A stretch of 64,000 nucleotides of DNA from Oscheius dolichura (taxonomy: Eukaryota > Nematoda > Chromadorea > Rhabditida > Rhabditidae): the NCBI GenBank assembly GCA_932521035.1, contig OW051496.1, forward strand, positions 496,001 to 560,000. Direction: 5' to 3'. Shown one piece after another: positions 32,620 through 43,134 of this stretch. A program made the position numbers and the translations under genes. The notes beneath the pieces are model-generated. The model did no database searches. It was not told the DNA's origin and saw only the letters and a program-made list of their open reading frames with translations. Within the stretch, counting starts at the first letter, position 1, and every line of letters begins with the position of its first letter.

Positions 32620-33350
32620 AATTAGAGCAAATGAGCCTCGAAACAAAAAAAACAAGTGTTTTGCTATTATTTGTAGGTGGGGGAACCGTTTATCTGATTC
32701 TTCTCATTCTCCGGGTGTTTCCCTTCTTAAATTTTAGCTATCAGTGTCGTGTTTTTGTTGTTTTCTTCAGTCTTCTCAGCAAAGATTATTACAGGAAAAG
32801 GAGGAGAATGGCAGAAGATGAAAGGAGAGGCAGAGAGGATGAAACGAGAGCACGAAGCATTGCCAGAAGTAGCTTGAACCCTCAAAATGCTGATAGCTAA
32901 AAGTTGAGAGGTTGCGAAGGGAAAATGAGGAGTTGACAGAGGAATTGAGACGTCTTCAGCAGGAGACACAAAGCTATTTTACTTTTGGCCGAGTTGAAGC
33001 AAACCCAGAGAGATTCGACGATTCCCGCCTCTTATCAATGGAAGTTCTGTTATCAATGGGAGTCTGCCTGCTCGTTCTTGTCAAAATCGATACTTTCCAA
33101 TTTCTCAACTTTAAATGACTTGAGCCAGAGATTAGAGGAGAATAAAGAAAGTTGATATTTTCCAATTTATCTCTCCTTCAACATCGCTTTATTCTTACAA
33201 ACAAAAACTCGGAGTCCCATTTCACAGTTTCTGTCGTTCCACTGATTCCCGACTTTCTGTTGTGTACATGGAGAATTCATCTGGGTGTTTGGTGGATGAA
33301 AATCGACAATTGCAAAGCGTTGAGCGCGGTAATATCAAAAAGAGGATAGA
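32620..33350 (+). pseudogene. Decayed copy of the coiled-coil/kelch gene
   Basis: 32770-33115 is nearly identical to 56095-56430: the coiled-coil block (RLRRENEELTEELRRLQQE) is shared. 33118-33145 then matches 56946-56975 (TTGAGCCAGAGATTAGAGGA), so the intervening exons are deleted. At 33268-33320 a kelch relic follows (bases encoding FIWVFGG, frame then broken). The locus is a deletion derivative of the 56-kb gene, or vice versa. Confidence 0.65.
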
Positions 33351-33402
33351 TGGATTGAGATTGTTATGAAAGGTTTATTCTGATTTAGTTTACGGCAATC
33401 AA

Positions 33403-33905
33403 TTACAGTAAGCCTAGAAGAATAGAAACAGTCCAGGTTAGACCAAGGAATGCAAGATATTCTGCTCGGTTGCATGGCTTTCCTTCCTAAAATACCATAG
33501 AGCCATTTTTATGCCGCTTCACTCACAATTCCATTTCCGCACTGTTGCGTACTGTACCGTATCCCTGACGAGGCATCGAACTTTCTATTTCCAGTGTTAT
33601 TATTATAGGAGCATTCTCTAATTGTCAGCTCCAATTCTGGATAGCCAGGAATGTGTTCATTGCTCATTGGAACCTTCTAAAAACCATTCTCTGTCTCCAG
33701 TTTAACCGTCACGCCTACCTGGTGGAGAATTCGACACCCGACGGGATATTTGAACTGTCTCCAATTTATTATTTTTGTGTTACACGGCTGAAAAAGGATT
33801 TTCATTCCAGGAAAGATTAAAATTACCTTGAGGAACTCGCTCAAATCATCTCCTAGACATTTCGGATTCGGATGCCAGGTACGAATACGGTTATCAAGGG
33901 CCGGA
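33403..33905 (-). CDS. Cysteine-containing protein with hydrophobic C-terminus (partial)
   Basis: Minus-strand exons 33905-33827, 33787-33719, 33676-33558 and 33486-33403. They read PALDNRIRTWHPNPKCLGDD.., WRQFKYPVGCRILHQ, GYPELELTIRECSYNNN, and a last exon EGKPCNRAEYLAFLGL followed by a hydrophobic tail to TAA. A short extracellular domain with paired cysteines and a C-terminal hydrophobic segment suggests a GPI-anchored or single-pass protein. The phase between exons 3 and 4 does not fit with the donor I chose, so the last exon is tentative. The 5' exon is not seen: the sequence upstream is a repeat shared with 37798-37930. Family not recognised. Confidence 0.5.
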
Positions 33906-34036
33906 CTGTAGAGACTGTTCCTTTAAAAGAAAGAGGGCCCTTCTCTCCCGTCGACATCGTTCAATATTCTTTATAGAGAAATGTCAGAAGGCAGAGAGCA
34001 CCGCTGCACTGCAAAACAGGCAAGGTAGCGGTGGTT

Positions 34037-34330
34037 TGAGCCAAATGTTTTGGAAAAAGTTGCCGTGGTTCGGCTCCTGTCCCAGTATTGTCCCCTTTTT
34101 GTCCATTCCTTCACTTTTTGCCCATTATCGACCTCTTTTTGTCCATTTCTGTCAAACCACAAGTTTTCTTTTGAGTTTCTCTTTTTAAGATAGTGATTGT
34201 CCTCTTTTTGTTAATTCGTTTACGAATTTTTAATGGGCATTTCGAATTTTTAGTGGGCATTTCCTGACAAAAAGAGATTTTTTGAGAGAATATTTCAAGC
34301 GACAAAAAGTGTGGTTTGACCAGGAAAAAA
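34037..34330. repeat. FB1 foldback arm
   Basis: Nearly identical to positions 1-150 (TGAGCCAAATGTTTTGGAAA start) and to 37926-38089. Only one arm is present here. Confidence 0.7.
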
Positions 34331-34338
34331 AACAAAAA

Positions 34339-34565
34339 AGATAAATAGAGAAAATGAACAAAAGTGACCCAAAGGTGGAACCGATCCATCGACCTTGGGC
34401 ACGGGGTCCCGCAGCGAAAACTCTTTAAAAATACTTTAGAAGTGTTCAGGGGCACTCAACAGAAAAGCAAAAATGTTTTGGCCGGGGTGGGGGTCGAACC
34501 CTTGACCTCTCTACTCGAGAGACACCTCTTAGCAATACACCAAAAAAAACCCACGGACGCCGGAC
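34339..34565 (-). repeat. tRNA-derived SINE-like unit
   Basis: On the minus strand, box A-like TGCTAAGAGGTGTCTC and box B GGTTCGACCCC sit at tRNA spacing, then a body containing TTTCGCTGCGGGACCC. The same head and body order occurs at 57290-57500 on the plus strand, which defines a family. Confidence 0.6.
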
Positions 34566-34794
34566 GACGGACAATTTCCAAAATTTGTTTTGCTCGCCCT
34601 GCTTTTATTTTATTTGCTACTTCCTCGAAAATCTCGCTTCCGAGGTATTCGACCACCCTCTACACGATGGTCAAAAAAGATTTTCACGAAACGTTCACTA
34701 AAAAGTTGTGCGCGTCAAAATTCCCTTCCCGGAGCTAGCCGTACAACGTTGTAAAGTCAAACCGCGATAGGCGGGGATGTGCGATAATTTGTCT

Positions 34795-35307
34795 CGTCCC
34801 TTGTCTCCCAGAGAAAAAAAAAACTGAGCCAAGATCCGAATAGCAACATTTATTTTTGAGGAGGGGAGTGTGAATCGGGCGACAGGTGTTGTCATCTAGC
34901 AGCAGCAAAGCAGAGAGAGGGAGAGAAAAGAGGCCATTATTCAAGCGAGAGGGCCCTCGGCCCCGGCTGTTCTGATCAGTTGTTCAGTTATTGAGAAATC
35001 GAGACCCCCAGCATCGCCAGGCAGGTTTGATACTTTTTTAACCAGTCGTCGTCTTTTTATCAGCTTACAAAAGTTCTTCAAGAACGCCATTCGCAATGAA
35101 AATAACTAACAAGAGAACATTTTTCACATGGGGAGTTGAATTTTGACGAAAGCTAGTGAATTCGGCGTAGTTTTTCGCGCTGATTCCATATGTGCTCCAT
35201 TCTTGCCCGAAAGATGGTCGAAAAAATGCTAAACGTTAACTTTACTCATATTGAGATCACAGTACAGTAATTATTATCAATAAAAGTAGTAGTGCTGCAG
35301 TAAAGAG
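34795..35307. repeat. Segmental duplication, left block (pairs with 46064-46567)
   Basis: About 510 bp beginning CCTTGTCTCCCAGAG, nearly identical to 46062-46567, and continuous with the truncated kinase copies that follow. The unit including those genes was duplicated as a whole. Confidence 0.85.
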
Positions 35308-36554
35308 TTAATTTAATAAATTCAACACTGCCATCCCAGCGAAGGCCGTTCTATTATTTTTCCTTCCTCCCATAATCAAAATCTGAAACTAAAAATAATA
35401 CAATCTTGTAAAAAACGTGCTGTTTTTTCCACTTCTTTCCCTTTTTCAACAAAAAAATCAACAATTTCCTGTGCTGTCAGCCTCTCGGATATTTCTCTTT
35501 GCCAACATCTAAAAAATGGTTGAAACACGAAGCGATTTACCTTTTTATTAATTCTGCTATATCTTCATCAATCTTTTCCGAATCTATGGTCGGACGAAGC
35601 CCATCAATAATTGATTGTATAATTGTGTGGTATGTCTCTCTCCTCAATTCCATGTACGGCTGCCTGCAATGAAATTTTTCATAAAATTGAACAATTCTAC
35701 GTTCTGTGGAATATTTCCCATATGGTAATCGCCAGGGAATAAACATCAGAGGCAGGACTACATTTTCCCGTTTCAATTACTTCCGGCGCCATGTAACAAA
35801 ATGTTCCAGCACTGAAAAAGAAGAAAAACTTAAAGATTTATAAAGAATCCATTCTCACCCGGCAGTTGTAGGGGCATCAGAAGATTTGGCAATTCCAAAA
35901 TCGGCCAATTTCACAATATTTCCAGCCACCAGGATACTTTTGTCAAAGAAATTTATAAAACGGTCTCTATCCTACTTTGCCGGCTTAATATCCCTGTGCA
36001 GTATTTTATTGTCATGGAGATATTGGAGGCCTTCTCCAATTTGAACAATCCATCGACATATTTTCAACAAATCGTAGGATTTCTCGGGGTTGAAGATGAC
36101 TGAATGGCACTTAATTAAAACATAAAAGAATCAAAACCATTTTTAAGACTTCCTTCTTCAAAATATTCCATCACATAACCCAAATATCGTGATTTATCCA
36201 CTCCATTCCAGAGAATTCCGTATATTTCGACCAAGTTTTTATGTTTATGCTGGAATATTGACAGAGAAGTAGTTAAATAATTAAATTTACCCTGAGAAGA
36301 ATGTCAACCTCCTTTTTATAATTTTCAAGAGGATGTTCACTTGACCAGATAAACTTTTTGACAGCAATTTCCTTGGAATTATCGTTTCCAAATAGTCGTG
36401 GAAGTAGACGGAGATTCCTAATTTTTCCTTTGTAAACCGTCCCTCCAGCACCCTCGTCTATATGTGTCAATTTATTTAAGTCTTTTTCCGTATAAAAGGG
36501 AATTTCTGGAAATACGATATGTATTTTTATATTCTAAAAATGTTTACCGGACAT
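35308..36554 (-). CDS. Kinase-only derivative of the kinase-kelch family, copy E
   Basis: Nine minus-strand exons: 36554-36548 (micro-exon ATGTCCG), 36505-36291, 36249-36138, 36099-35976, 35936-35859, 35811-35701, 35663-35541, 35508-35433, 35382-35308; 921 nt in frame, 306 aa. There is no coiled-coil exon: translation starts MSEIPFYTEK through the 7-nt first exon. The kinase is complete (GAGGTVYKG, VKKF, HRDIKPAN, DFG, APE). The kelch region is cut after GMAVL and ends NLLN then TAA; copy D has exactly the same end, so truncation preceded duplication. A soluble active kinase without its propeller is inferred. Confidence 0.85.
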
Positions 36555-36564
36555 TCTTGTTCTT

Positions 36565-36640
36565 TTTAAAAAAAAAGAAAGTCGATAGGAAAGACGCTTG
36601 GTTGACAAGAAAAGAGAAGATAAGGAACACGGCGCCCTCC
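36565..36640 (-). promoter_or_regulatory. Upstream block of short-form kinase genes
   Basis: The sequence with AAGTCGATAGG and GACAAGAAAAGAGAAG lies directly in front of the micro-exon ATG. It is shared with 8054-8130 and 50205-50280, so it likely carries the promoter or 5' UTR of the short-form copies. Confidence 0.5.
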
Positions 36641-37341
36641 CAATCCTGCGTCTTCCTTTACTGATTAGAAGAGCAAAATTCTCACCATTTGCGCAGTTGA
36701 ATGAAACCCAATTGGGCTCGCCGCTCACAACTCGCCGCGGCGGACAGTAGAAAGCCCGGGGGCGCGTTCGCTACAAGAATCAAACTTTTTACCGTTAAAT
36801 TTTTACGCATTTCTGATGCTTTCTCGTATTTTAAAAATGGCGTACCGTGCCGTCCCTTCGGGGGTTTCGCAGAAACTGAAAACGGTTTCTAGCGTAGTTT
36901 TGAACGGGCTACAAAATGGTATAGATCTCGTTACGTAAAGCCACGGGCAACTAAAAAGGTTTCCTTGTCAGGGCATCATCGAAATGCAGAAAAATGGCCT
37001 TACATTTTCATCACATAGGTGATCTTCAGTGCAGTGATAGATATCGAATAGTGCAGCTTTTTCATCTGGTACTTCTGGAACTTGTAGTTGTGGTAGGGAC
37101 ATGAATGGGGGGATTAATGATATTTGGAATGGTGAGAATGTTATTAGTTGTAATGGAGCAGGACCAGCAGAAGGTTCAACTAATATTGTCATCCTAAAAA
37201 CATATTTGTCTTTGCTCAATGTTGAAAGCAGTATCAAGCCTGTGACATTCCATTTCATGCACAGAGTCGTAGCCCACCTTCCACCTATTATCATCGTTGT
37301 AACAACGACTAATGTCCATTGTCTTAACAGACACTGCAAAT
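36641..37341 (-). other. Repeat plus unassigned coding-like stretch
   Basis: 36700-36960 is a GC-rich dispersed repeat (also about 14080-14200). On the minus strand 37200-37010 reads like coding sequence (TILVEPSAGPAPLQLITFSP and IYHCTEDHLCDENV) with plausible splice signals, but I recognise no family and cannot find its ends. Confidence 0.4.
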
Positions 37342-38089
37342 AATCACTATCTTAAAAAGAGAAACTCAAAAGAAAACTTGTGGTTTGACAGAAATGGACA
37401 AAAAGAGGTCAATAATGGGCAAAAGTGAAGGAATGTAGAAAAAGGGGACAATACTGGGACAAGAGTCGATCCACGGCAACTTTTGCCACCGCAAAACCGC
37501 CGCGACTGAATACCATATTATACCACGAGGAACAGTGTCGTCAGGGGAACAAGTGCCGACAGCTCCCGCGCAAATTTGGATGCGTAGTCTAAATGAATTT
37601 TCGTTTTTGATCATTTTACCCTTCTTTATATGCTTTTTTTCCTAAGTTTTTCTGCTGATTATTCCTCATATAGACATCTAAACACTTTGCAACAAAAACT
37701 AAACCAAAATATCGCAGAATTGAAGGACCTTTCGTTGGCTGAGTATCATTAGGCAAATTCAAATTCGTCTGGCAGACTGGGTACGTAATTCCCACTGTAG
37801 AGACTGTTCCTTTAAAAGAAAGAGGGCCCTTCTCTCCCGTCGACATCGTTCAATATTCTTTATAGAGAAATGTCAGAAGGCAGAGAGCACCGCTTCACTG
37901 CAAAACAAGCGAAGGGAGCGGTGGTTTGAGCCAAATGTTTTTGGCAAAAGTTACCGTGGATCGACTCTTGTCCCAGTATTGTCCCCTTTTTCTACATTCC
38001 TTCACTTTTTGCCCATTATTGACCTCTTTTTGTCCATTTCTGTCAAACCACAAGTTTTCTTTTGAGTTTCTCTTTTTAATATAGTGATT
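37342..38089. mobile_element. FB1 foldback element with both arms
   Basis: Left arm 37342-37485 and right arm 37935-38089 are inverted copies (AATCACTATCTTAAAAAGAG at the outer edge). The interior includes a shared segment with 33908-34030 and an open minus-strand frame (37616-37846) of unknown meaning. No transposase seen. Confidence 0.75.
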
Positions 38090-38129
38090 CATAAGGGTCC
38101 CCCTTTTAACAAAAATGAATAATTCTCAT

Positions 38130-38369
38130 TTAATTGGAAAAAAGATCCTTTTTACAGTAATTTTTTATGGAAAGGTGTTTCGGAAATTGTGGCTCCCTGG
38201 CTGTGGAAATGTGGTGACTTTCAAGTCTAGGAAAAATATTTTGCCTTTGTCGTCCTGTAGCGGCTAGGTGCGTCGGCGGAAACACTTGGAATGAGAATTT
38301 TTTTTGCTCTACGGCAAAGACGGCAAATATGAAGAGAGCAAAAAAACAAGAGAGAATCGTAGAAACCAC
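38130..38369 (-). CDS. Small putative secreted protein
   Basis: A single minus-strand frame of 79 codons starting with a signal peptide (MVSTILSCFFALFIFAVFAV), followed by a basic mature part with one cysteine. It may instead be the first exon of a longer gene. No family recognised. It lies just outside the FB1 element. Confidence 0.4.
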   Translation of the reverse strand: MVSTILSCFFALFIFAVFAVEQKKFSFQVFPPTHLAATGRQRQNIFPRLESHHISTAREPQFPKHLSIKNYCKKDLFSN

Positions 38370-38430
38370 TGAAAAAACAACAAAAACAGTCGTCCCTTCT
38401 ACCTTTATTTTCTCTCTCTACCTTTATTTT

Positions 38431-39063
38431 CTATTGGAGGAAAATGAAAGAGATCAGGAAGGCGACGTGGCAAGCGGAGACAGGAGCGGCGGTGACAGAA
38501 GAGGGCGCGCCAGGAGAAGCGGCCATAGAAGAGGCGAAAATAGAAGAGCCAGCGGTAGAGGAGCCGGAAACAGAAGAGTGTATCCCAATATTGTTCAGCT
38601 GCTCGTAGTCCCTGTGGCAGCATAATGTGGACCACTCCACCGTTACTCCAGCTAGCGGCTTGTATTTGACAGGCCTGCACTCGCCATCAATGGAGCCCTA
38701 AAAGAAGTTTTCACTTTCTTGGAATAATATTCTTCTATTCTTCTTGTCTGATGACTTCTTTTACGAAACCAAGATTTCCTCGTCTTTTAGAAATGATTGG
38801 ATACGTAAAGAGTAAAAAAAATTAGGTAACAGTTCCAGTTTAGCTAACATTCTTTTGATAATCTTACCTGGCAAAAGTTGTCCCCATCGCAGCCGGCACT
38901 TTCGAATTTAAAGTCCTTTCCATTGACCGTTCCTTCAGTCTTGACCCTACAAACAATTTTTTAATTTTAAAAGTGTAAACGACTAACCGGGCACACTGTT
39001 TGATGCCGTTGTCGCACCAAACAATTGTAGAGTTTTTATCCGGTATAAACGGATGTCCAGTTA
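38431..39063 (-). CDS. GPI-type cysteine-rich protein (Ly6/ET-like), 3' part
   Basis: Minus-strand exons 39063-38988, 38946-38868 and 38697-38431. They encode VWCDNGIKQCARVK, GKDFKFESAGCDGDNFCQ, and GECRPVKYKPLAG..WSTLCCHRDYEQLN, then a Ser/Thr/Ala-rich stalk and a hydrophobic end (ACHVAFLISFIFLQ, stop). The cysteine spacing with a CC near the end and a GPI-type tail suggests a nematode three-finger/ET-module surface protein. The signal-peptide exon was not found upstream of 39063. The strand opposite shows an Arg-rich frame that is only a shadow. Confidence 0.6.
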
Positions 39064-39507
39064 CTGCAGCAAAGATTAGTTAGGAACTTTATAAAGCTAC
39101 GCGTTTTTTAATTGAGAAGTTGGTCAAAATATTGGCTGAACGATCGTTCGATCCGAGGGCGAGAATTTACGAGAGTTCGTTTTTTTGAAGCGTTTCAATC
39201 AAAAATGATAGAAAATGACTTTTCTAGCGCCACTATTTTTTTTAAATTTTGGTTTTTGAAGCGGTTGCGAAATCAACGAGTGCAAAACAGCCGATTTGTG
39301 TTATATTCTGCTTACCAAACCTCTCTTTCACAAAGTTTTAAAAAAAATCTTCATCCTGGCGGAATGAAAGAACAGCCGATCTCGCCCCTTATATAGCAAA
39401 ATTTTAATCTTTATCCTTGTTTAATCTTTATTGTATTTTACTTGAGAAAACCCTTCACAAAAAGTCACTATAAACCGTGTTTCCGTGAAACTCTTTTAGT
39501 TAATTTT

Positions 39508-39934
39508 AGGGACAGTATAAGAGTTTTTTGAAGTTGGCTTTATCTTGTTCAGAATTTTTTTCTGATCAAAGTTGTCTAGTTTAAAAATTACAAAAATGCA
39601 AAATAAGCGAGAAAAATTCATCGAAAGTTTTAAATTTGACGCGTCTCCAAGCTACGGTTGGCTGCCTTGAACAAAATTTCAAGTTTGGCGGGAAAATGAG
39701 AATAAACGTATTTTGACTGTTTTTATGCATTTTTTACATCAAATTTTTTTGTATTTTTAGATACAATAATTGTTTACGTCAAATAGAAGTAAAAGCAACA
39801 AAAATCGTTAAAATACGAAGCCTCAGTGCTAATTTGCGAATTTGCAGTTTTGGCGCGTCCGTTGTTTACGGGCGTCCGGTGGCGCACTGTTGGTCGCAAT
39901 ACAGTACTGTCAAAAAACGCTTGTACTGTCCCTT
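39508..39934. mobile_element. Inverted-repeat element, GGGACAGT ends
   Basis: AGGGACAGTATAAGAG at the left is mirrored by CTTGTACTGTCCCTTT at the right. No internal gene. The short imperfect TIR resembles the 9058-9298 element. Confidence 0.55.
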
Positions 39935-40066
39935 TAATTTATCCGTTAAGGAGGTTTGAGGCCGGATTGAAGGTAAACTACGTTAGATTGAAGAAAACCG
40001 AGAAGAGGGCAATGTAGAACAGAGCATACTGAACAAGTTGACATAAACCATTTGTACAAAAGTATA

Positions 40067-40226
40067 GTCCGTTTCCATCGGCCGGTTTTCGCGTTGCGGG
40101 ACCATTTGCTGGCTACTCCGTGAACAAATTTTTGAATTTTTCAAATTTCTGCCGGAAAATCGGGCAATTTGTTCACGAAAACGCCAAATGGCCCCGCAAC
40201 GCGACAATTGACCGTTGGAAACGGAC
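40067..40226. mobile_element. 160-bp inverted-repeat element
   Basis: GTCCGTTTCC at the left and GGAAACGGAC at the right; the arms continue for about 40 bp (GCGTTGCGGG / CCCGCAACGC). A related copy sits in a pseudokinase intron at about 11207-11320. Confidence 0.7.
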
Positions 40227-40538
40227 GATAGTACTGACAATTGCGAAGTAAAGACATTTGTGAATCGTGGCCATTTTGAAAGCGAACTCCAAATTGACCC
40301 ATTTTTTTGTCTGGCTGATTCGGTGAAATGATACTTGAAATTGAAAAAAAATGATAAACGAAGGGGAACGGTTGCAGCACCAGTTCCAGGCGAAAGTTAG
40401 AGTCTAGTAGAAAAAAAAGAATTGTTCAACAAGGCTGAAATGACAGAGACGAGTCAAAAATAACAAGAAAAGAACAGCCATTTATTCTCTGACTGAGAGA
40501 GGCCATAATGATCTGCCGGAATGTCGCTTGGATGTTTT

Positions 40539-40886
40539 TTATTCGAAATCAGCCTTGCCACTCGCCGGCGTTTTCTCCTTGCTTCCATAAGGACCAGCTG
40601 TTTTATTCTTTCCACTGGCATTTTTCTTGCTACTCAAATGATCGGCTGCTTTATTCTTTGCGCTCAGATTTTCCTTGCTATCACGAGTAGTAGCTGCCTT
40701 ATTTTTTATGCTGACATTTTCCTTGCTACTCAGAGGGCCGACGGCTTTGTTCTCTCCATTGATATTTTCCTTGCTTCCAGGAGAATCAACAGCCTTAGCC
40801 TTATTCATTGTCCTGGCATTTTCCTTGTTACTCAGTGGATCGACGGCCTTACTCTCTCCAATGACGCTTTCTTTCTTGCTTGCCAT
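40539..40886 (-). CDS. Lys/Ser/Asn-rich protein with about 15-residue tandem repeats
   Basis: A single frame of 115 codons from ATG at 40886 (MASKKESVIGESKAV) to TGA at 40539. It contains about six units of 14-17 residues, each with the core SKENxxxxNKA, for example SKENVSIKNKAATTRD and SKENLSAKNKAADHLS. The composition is hydrophilic and predicted disordered, with no membrane segment. Units differ at synonymous and replacement sites, so this is not a fresh DNA minisatellite. Function unknown; it could be a disordered secretory or nuclear protein, or one exon of a larger gene. An inverted-repeat element lies just upstream at 40920-41282. Confidence 0.5.
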   Translation of the reverse strand: MASKKESVIGESKAVDPLSNKENARTMNKAKAVDSPGSKENINGENKAVGPLSSKENVSIKNKAATTRDSKENLSAKNKAADHLSSKKNASGKNKTAGPYGSKEKTPASGKADFE

Positions 40887-40919
40887 TGTACTCTTCCTAA
40901 ACCAGAAATATTGCATGCA

Positions 40920-41282
40920 TTGGGCGAAACAAAATTTGCGCAAGTGCGAAGTAACTTTTTACAAAGAAGAAATTAGGCTAATTAACTTATATCATCTTGT
41001 AGAGCAGACGAAAAGCTATCAGATGATACCAAAAACGTTCAAGCAGAGAATGGGCAATAGCTGCGAAATCAGAGCGACTCAGCGCGAAACATCGAAAATT
41101 AAAAAATATTTGTTTCGCGCTGTTTCGCTCTGGTTTCACAGAGGTAATCCAATTTCTACTTCAACATTGTTGATATCATCTGATAGAGTTTCATCCGCTC
41201 CACAAGATGGTATAAGTTAATGTCATTTTTGCAAAAAGTAACAAGCTTACTTTCGCACTTTCGAAAATTTTGTTTCGCCCAA
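40920..41282. mobile_element. Foldback element with about 110-bp arms
   Basis: TTGGGCGAAACAAAATTT at the left is mirrored by AAAATTTTGTTTCGCCCAA at the right, and similarity extends to the TATCAGATGATA / TATCATCTGATA core. Only about 140 bp of unique centre. It separates two minus-strand coding stretches. Confidence 0.75.
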
Positions 41283-41862
41283 CCCTGATTCATAGAGAAT
41301 AAAGTCTAACTTTTTCTTTCGACTCTCGTCTCCATCGCTATCATCTGCCTCTTTGGCAGTATTCACCCTTATAACAAAAGTCTCCTCCGCTTTAATTCTA
41401 TCGTACTCCGCTAGCCTTTTAGTCAGCTTCTCCTCCGACAATTTGTTATTGTCAAGTTTTTCAGGTAGCAAGTGGACTTGAACATCCAATGGAAGACGGT
41501 AAATGAGGCAATTCCGCAGATTGCTTAAAATAAACGGATTAAAAGCTACAGTAAGCACATTTACCGCATGCCATTCAAGCGCCCTGTGCTGGTGCAGAAA
41601 TACCATCGCAAATAAATCCGCCAACATTATTCCAAATTTTATTCATCGCGTCACAATGTGGAGAAAAGTCCCGAAAAGCCTCCAGCTGCTTGCCAATCAT
41701 CGTCGCCAATTCGTCCAGCCTACGCCGGAGAGAGTCGTCAATTTCCAGGAGCATTTCATCTCGATCCGCTCGCGAATTTAAATTATGCAGGTGCTTATGA
41801 AACGCCTCTAATTCTTGATTGCCGGAAGCACGACTCTTCAATGTTTCGATGATTGCAAGCAT
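41283..41862 (-). CDS. Hypothetical protein fragment
   Basis: Minus-strand frames 41862-41575 and 41627-41283 look coding (MLAIIETLKSRASGNQELEA, helical and charged; then LRNCLIYRLPLDVQVHLLP and a Lys/Glu-rich region) and overlap by 53 bp in different frames. Either a short intron or a frameshift joins them; the candidate intron there is only about 20 nt, which is too short. The 3' end is cut by the foldback element at 41282. Mostly helical. Family not recognised. Confidence 0.4.
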
Positions 41863-42000
41863 GTATCAACTTGAAACCTTTCTAAACTCTTTTCCAAAAT
41901 CAGTCGCAGCTATTTGATCGGTAACCTAAAAACAATTCTCACCGTTAAATACAGGGAAATGAATAAAATGAGCGGCACAATGACACACTGTGCATCAGGG

Positions 42001-42392
42001 CAGTGCGGAACTTCTGTAAAAAAATTCAGAACTCGGAATTCCGGAGGTTGCCCAAATTTTCAGAACACGGAAGGCGGAAATCGGATGCTAAAAAACCCGG
42101 AAATTGCGGTTTTTTCGGAACGGAACTCGGAATTTTCAATCTTTTGCATTTTCACCAATTTTAAAATTAATTTAGTTAAAACTTGCGGACTAAGCCAGGA
42201 AAAGTCATAAGTTCAGAAGAAAAACACAAGAAAATTCTAGTATTTTTTGGATACGTTGGACATTTGAAGTCACCAAATTCCGAAAAATTTCCGGAATTTG
42301 TCCATTTTTTCGGAACTCGGAAGTCGGAATTCCGGACCCAGAAAAGACCGGAAGTTCCGGTTTCTCGGAACTCGGCACGGAACTCCGCACAG
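42001..42392. repeat. GGAANTTCCG-rich repeat element
   Basis: Many GGAACTCGGAA / TTCCGG words; ends CAGTGCGGAAC and CGGAACTCCGCACAG are roughly inverted. A non-coding, possibly hAT-type MITE, abutting the left end of the large inverted-repeat element. No clear target duplication. Confidence 0.5.
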
Positions 42393-43134
42393 CCAAATGG
42401 CAAATTGCACGGTACATACGCACATACGCACATACACTGTATATCGCATACATTTGCAAATCACATAATTGTTTTTCACATACGGATCTGGATTTAATTA
42501 TTCTGGCTGTTTCAGTCTATTTCCTTCATGTTTCTATATCAGAAAAATATGAAGAACAACATAGGGTAGGTTTAAAAAAGAAATATCAAAAAACGGTTCA
42601 GGAAAATAGGATTTCTCAATATGCCTGCCTCTCTGGGCATAGTAGTCACTGAATGTTTATTTTTTGATGGTTTTAGCTCTGGTAAACATGTAATTATCAT
42701 TAATTAGGACTAAAACTTACCCTAGAAGATTGTTTTGAGCAGTAATAACAACGGCAGCCAGAGTTACAAACAGTTGATGCATATTTATTGAGGGAGAAGC
42801 GTATTTCTGCTAATGCCTACGTTTATATCCTTCTAATTGATAGAATATATATTCTATTTAATATATTGGATCATATTTATGTAGAATTATACCTCAGAAA
42901 GGTAAAAAATAAAAGCAAAAAGGAAAAACAGGCAAAAGAATCGAACCCAAGCTAAAAATTTTGAAATCAAGCATCAATCCACTGATGCTTTCCTACCCGA
43001 GCTTTTTAGAAAATAGACAAGCAATTTTTTTCATTTCTGCACAACAACTTTTGTTATTCTTTCTCCTACTGCCACCAAATCTACCATTATATTCATTTGT
43101 ATTGTTATGTTATGTAGATCACTAAACTTAGAAA

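Larger units (their letters stand above)
39064..40538. other. Gene-free stretch with two inverted-repeat elements
   Basis: Besides the elements at 39508-39934 and 40067-40226 I see AT-rich unique sequence and no convincing exon. Confidence 0.5.

Noticed and set aside
38329..38625. Arg/Gly-rich plus-strand open frame
   Set aside because: It is the antisense shadow of the Ser/Ala-rich stalk of the GPI-type protein on the minus strand, which has splice sites, cysteines and a hydrophobic end.
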